Assembly (NCBI RefSeq): GCF_025947065.1
Contig: NZ_CP109994.1
Span: forward strand, 1,240,001-1,304,000
DNA length: 64,000 nt
Source: Flavobacterium sp. N1736
GTDB taxonomy: Bacteria > Bacteroidota > Bacteroidia > Flavobacteriales > Flavobacteriaceae
Reading direction: 5' to 3'
Shown here piece after piece: positions 60,799 to 64,000 of the stretch; position 1 is the first letter of the stretch, and each line of letters begins with the position of its first letter. Under the pieces are notes generated by a model, which was not told where the DNA came from, did no database searches, and worked only from the letters and a program-made list of their open reading frames with translations. The translations under genes were made by a program, and so were the position numbers.

Positions 60799-63700
60799 AT
60801 GAAAAAACCAGTTGTTAAACAACGATTACTCCACCGAATCATGAAAATAACGCTATTTCAGTTTGTCTTAGCACTTGTATTTTCAAGTGTTACAATGGCA
60901 AACAGTGTAAATGGACAAAGAAAACTAGATACGAAAGTTACGATTACTGTGTCAGATTTAACTTTAGATAATGCTTTATCGAAGTTGCAAAAGTCTGCAC
61001 ATGTAAAGTTTTCGTACAATTCAAGATTGCCGCAATTGAACCAAAAGGTTACGATAGAGGCCAATCAGGAAGTTTTGTCTAGTGTACTTAATCGAATTTT
61101 AAAACCATTTAATATTACTTTTTCGGAGGTAAGCAACCAGATTATTTTACAAAAAGATACTTCATTAGAGCCATTTTCTAATTTAGATAATAATAATTCC
61201 TTATTTGCTACGCTTATGGCAGGGCCTATCATTAAAGGAAAAGTAACAGACCCGTCTGGTGTGCCGCTTCCTGGTGCAACAGTAATGGCAAAAGGTACTA
61301 AAATTGCTGTATTGACTGATTTTGATGGAAATTTCTCTATCGAAATGCCGGCAAACAGTACAGCATTAGTTGTTTCTTATGTTGGTATGGAAACTAAAGA
61401 AATTGGTATCGAAAATACGGCTCCAACTGTTATTTTGAATGAAGCAGGACAAAACCTGAAAGAAGTTGTAGTAACTACAGGTTATGAAAAAACATCAAAA
61501 AGAACATTTACGGGTGCGATCAGTAAAATTTCCGGAGCTGAATTAAAAGTAGACGGAGTTGTTGATGTGAGCAGAATGATCGAAGGTAAAGCTGCCGGTG
61601 TTACGGTACAAAACGTAACGGGTACATTTGGTACAGCGCCTAAAATTACAGTTCGTGGATCGTCTTCAATTTTTGGAGATACAAAACCTTTATGGGTTAT
61701 TGATGGAGTTGTTCAGGAAGATATTATCAATGTTTCGTTTGCTGATTTAGCTTCAGGAAATTCATCAACATTATTAAGTTCTTCGGTAGCAGGTTTAAAC
61801 TCGAATGATATTCAAAGTATTGAGATTCTGAAAGATGCATCGGCAACATCTATTTACGGTTCAAGATCGTTAAATGGGGTTGTGGTTGTTACTACAAAAC
61901 AAGGACGTAGAGATTCTCCGTTAAAAGTGAGTTATTCTGTAGAAAATACAGTTAGAACAGTGCCAAGTTATACACAATATGACATCTTGGATTCTCAGGA
62001 ATCGATGAGTGTTTTTCAGGAAATGAGACAAAAAGGGTACCTTGATTTGAGTTCATCGTATACAGGTAGATTTGGAGGAGCTTATAATATTCTTGCAAAA
62101 GAGATTAACAATTACAATACCAGTGGTGGTCAATACGGAGTTAAAAATGACCAACCGTATATTAACGAATTCCTAAAAAAATACGAACTGGCAAATACAG
62201 ATTGGTTCAGTGTTTTATTTAGACCATCTATTACTCAAAACCACTCATTAAGTTTTTCTGGTGGTGGAAAAAACAATACATTTTATGCTTCTCTTGGATA
62301 TTACACAGATCCGGGATGGACTATTGCTGATAATGTAAAACAGTTAACATCAAACATTAAAGGGACTTTCTTTGTAAACGACAGATTAAATATTACAGTT
62401 TCGAGTATGGGTTCGGTACGTAATCAACAAGCTCCGGGATCTTACGAAAGTAAAGAAGATGTGGTATTTGGAAAAACAACGAGAGATTTTGACATCAACC
62501 CGTTTAATTATGTTTTAAGTACAAGCAGAACTTTAAGACCTTATGATGATAATGGTAATTATGAATACTACCAAAACAACTGGGCGCCAATGAATATCAT
62601 CAACGAATTAGAAAATAATACGTTAGATATTAAAGTAAATGATATTCGTTTTCAGGTTGATTTAGATTATAAAATCAACAAAAATTTAACTTACAATCTT
62701 ACAGGTTCTGCACGTTATGCAAACACTTCAAGAGAGCATAAAATTTATGAAGGTTCAAATGTTGTTGCAGCCTATAATGCAGGTGTGGGAGATAATGTAA
62801 ATACAACAATACAAAGTGCCAACGTATTTTTATATCAAAACCCAAATGATTTAACAGCGCCAAAAGTGTCTGTTTTACCAGAAGGAGGTTTTTTAAGAAA
62901 ATATACAAATGACCTGACTTCTTACAACATTAGAAATAGTGTTACGTATAGAAATACAATTAAAGACAAGCATGAAATTGAAGGTTTTTTTGGTACAGAG
63001 CTTAGATCTGTAGACAGAAATAATGACAATTTTACTGCTGTAGGTATTCAGTATGACAAAGGTCTTGTACCATTTATTGATCCTAAAATCATTGAAAAAA
63101 TTGTAAATGGAGGAGATTCATATTATGAGTTTGGTGAAGAAAGAGAAAGAACGGTTGGTTTCTTCGGTAAAGTAGGTTATACATACGATCGTCGTTATAC
63201 AGGATCTATTACAGGTCGTTATGACGGATCTAACAGACAAGGAAACAGCAATTCATCAAGATGGCTGCCAACTTATACATTTAGTGGAAAATGGAATGTG
63301 GCTGAAGAAAGCTTCATGAAAAATGTAGAATCTGTTAATACTTTGGCTTTAAGAGCTTCTTACGGGCTTACTGCAACGGCTGGTCCTGCAACAAACTCAT
63401 TAGCTATTTACAAAAGTTTTATAACAGATCGTTTTAACCTTTCTGATAGAGAAAATGCTATTAGAATTGAAGATTTACAAAATCAGGATTTAACTTGGGA
63501 AAAACAATTTGAAACTAACATTGGTGTAGATTTAGGTATGTTTAACAATAGAGTACAATTAACAACAGATGTATACAGACGTAAAGCGTTTGATTTGATT
63601 GATTATGTAATTACTTCAGGAGTTGGAGGACAATCTGTTAAACAAGGTAACAATGCCGATATGGAAACTAAAGGTATTGAGCTTGGATTTACTACTCAAA

Positions 63701-64000
63701 ACATTGTAACAGATAGTTTTAAGTGGTCAACAACATTAAACTTCTCAGTTTATGATCAAAAAATTACAAAATTAGCAAACAAACCATCAGCATTTGATTT
63801 GGTTGATTCTAATGGAGGAAATACAGTAGGACATCCTAGAAACTCGATCTATTCGTATCAGTTTACAGGATTAAACAATCAGGGATTACCAACTTTTATT
63901 TTACAGGACGGCGCTACAAATAACATTACAGAAGCTGACTTTCAGGATACGAATGATGTTACTAAATACTTGAAATATGAAGGATCAATTGAGCCTAATA
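60799..64000 (+). CDS. SusC/RagA TonB-linked outer-membrane receptor with STN domain, partial
   Basis: The frame opens at ATG 60799 and runs without a stop to the right edge, so at least 1067 codons are present and the C-terminus is missing. Residues about 15-40 form a signal peptide (IMKITLFQFVLALVFSSVTM). An STN domain follows (SKLQKSAHVKFSYNSRLPQL, NRILKPFNITF), then a carboxypeptidase-like domain (GPIIKGKVTDPSGVPLPGATV, FDGNFSIEMP). The TonB-dependent plug carries IEILKDASATSIYGSRSLNG and VVVTTGYEKTSKRTFTGAI, and beta-barrel strands follow. The STN domain marks receptors that signal to FecR, whose gene lies 212 nt upstream. A SusD partner would be expected beyond the window. Confidence 0.93.
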   Translation, partial: MKKPVVKQRLLHRIMKITLFQFVLALVFSSVTMANSVNGQRKLDTKVTITVSDLTLDNALSKLQKSAHVKFSYNSRLPQLNQKVTIEANQEVLSSVLNRILKPFNITFSEVSNQIILQKDTSLEPFSNLDNNNSLFATLMAGPIIKGKVTDPSGVPLPGATVMAKGTKIAVLTDFDGNFSIEMPANSTALVVSYVGMETKEIGIENTAPTVILNEAGQNLKEVVVTTGYEKTSKRTFTGAISKISGAELKVDGVVDVSRMIEGKAAGVTVQNVTGTFGTAPKITVRGSSSIFGDTKPLWVIDGVVQEDIINVSFADLASGNSSTLLSSSVAGLNSNDIQSIEILKDASATSIYGSRSLNGVVVVTTKQGRRDSPLKVSYSVENTVRTVPSYTQYDILDSQESMSVFQEMRQKGYLDLSSSYTGRFGGAYNILAKEINNYNTSGGQYGVKNDQPYINEFLKKYELANTDWFSVLFRPSITQNHSLSFSGGGKNNTFYASLGYYTDPGWTIADNVKQLTSNIKGTFFVNDRLNITVSSMGSVRNQQAPGSYESKEDVVFGKTTRDFDINPFNYVLSTSRTLRPYDDNGNYEYYQNNWAPMNIINELENNTLDIKVNDIRFQVDLDYKINKNLTYNLTGSARYANTSREHKIYEGSNVVAAYNAGVGDNVNTTIQSANVFLYQNPNDLTAPKVSVLPEGGFLRKYTNDLTSYNIRNSVTYRNTIKDKHEIEGFFGTELRSVDRNNDNFTAVGIQYDKGLVPFIDPKIIEKIVNGGDSYYEFGEERERTVGFFGKVGYTYDRRYTGSITGRYDGSNRQGNSNSSRWLPTYTFSGKWNVAEESFMKNVESVNTLALRASYGLTATAGPATNSLAIYKSFITDRFNLSDRENAIRIEDLQNQDLTWEKQFETNIGVDLGMFNNRVQLTTDVYRRKAFDLIDYVITSGVGGQSVKQGNNADMETKGIELGFTTQNIVTDSFKWSTTLNFSVYDQKITKLANKPSAFDLVDSNGGNTVGHPRNSIYSYQFTGLNNQGLPTFILQDGATNNITEADFQDTNDVTKYLKYEGSIEPN

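Noticed and set aside
62699..62908. 69-aa minus-strand frame inside SusC
   Set aside because: Antisense shadow, leucine and histidine rich.

Overview
The window is AT-rich chromosomal DNA from a Flavobacterium-like member of the Bacteroidota. The evidence is the gene set: PorX and a type IX secretion (T9SS) sorting domain, a SusC/RagA TonB-linked receptor with a sigma/FecR pair, the LpxC-FabZ fusion, alanine dehydrogenase next to tsaE and porX, and a Bacteroidota-type promoter (TTTG, 19 nt, TATATTTG) in front of a tRNA gene. Nearly everything is ordinary chromosomal gene content. No prophage, IS transposase, CRISPR array or plasmid function was seen.

Layout. 1-1.2 kb: a membrane protein and a 59-aa protein. 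1.4-2.9 kb: tRNA-Arg(ACG), apt and a lipoprotein. 2.9-4.9 kb: an overlapping operon of a 7-TM protein, a histidine kinase and a LuxR-type regulator. 5-6.5 kb: an unknown gene and an N-acetylmuramidase. 6.9-9.3 kb: pheT. 9.6-12.4 kb: a degenerate aldehyde dehydrogenase, an AraC regulator and a bestrophin. 12.6-18.3 kb: a tripartite RND efflux operon (adaptor, pump, TolC). 18.8-21.3 kb: four genes holding thioredoxin-like, chemoreceptor-like membrane and Aer-like PAS modules. 21.8-39 kb: recG, an M1 peptidase, a patatin, a TSUP transporter, a UvrD/PcrA helicase, Sua5, OmpA, a glycosyltransferase, holA and ettA. 39-40.3 kb: a DCC oxidoreductase and a GIY-YIG nuclease embedded in palindromic repeats. 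40.5-47.5 kb: mutS2, ung, ald, tsaE and porX. 47.7-55.9 kb: an HD protein, the lipid A genes lpxD, lpxC-fabZ and lpxA, then efp, a second LpxD-like gene and sucD. 56-64 kb: a leucine-rich-repeat protein secreted by T9SS, then sigma factor, FecR and SusC with an STN domain; SusC runs off the right edge.

Three features stand out. (1) A GIY-YIG endonuclease gene has copies of one ~90-bp palindromic repeat on both sides, and one copy supplies the apparent first codons of the neighbouring DCC gene. A second palindrome family (three ~100-bp copies) occurs only between convergent genes. (2) The 18.8-21.3 kb cluster joins sensor halves of aerotaxis/chemotaxis receptors with no signalling domain; one member looks like a kinase that has lost its phospho-acceptor His and its ATPase domain. 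(3) Four genes, including the core gene efp, are broken by single-base changes in homopolymer runs. This looks more like consensus error than biology, and it limits how far other broken genes should be interpreted.

Many spacers between genes also hold inverted repeats built from short phrases, several private to one spacer. Some probably act as terminators.
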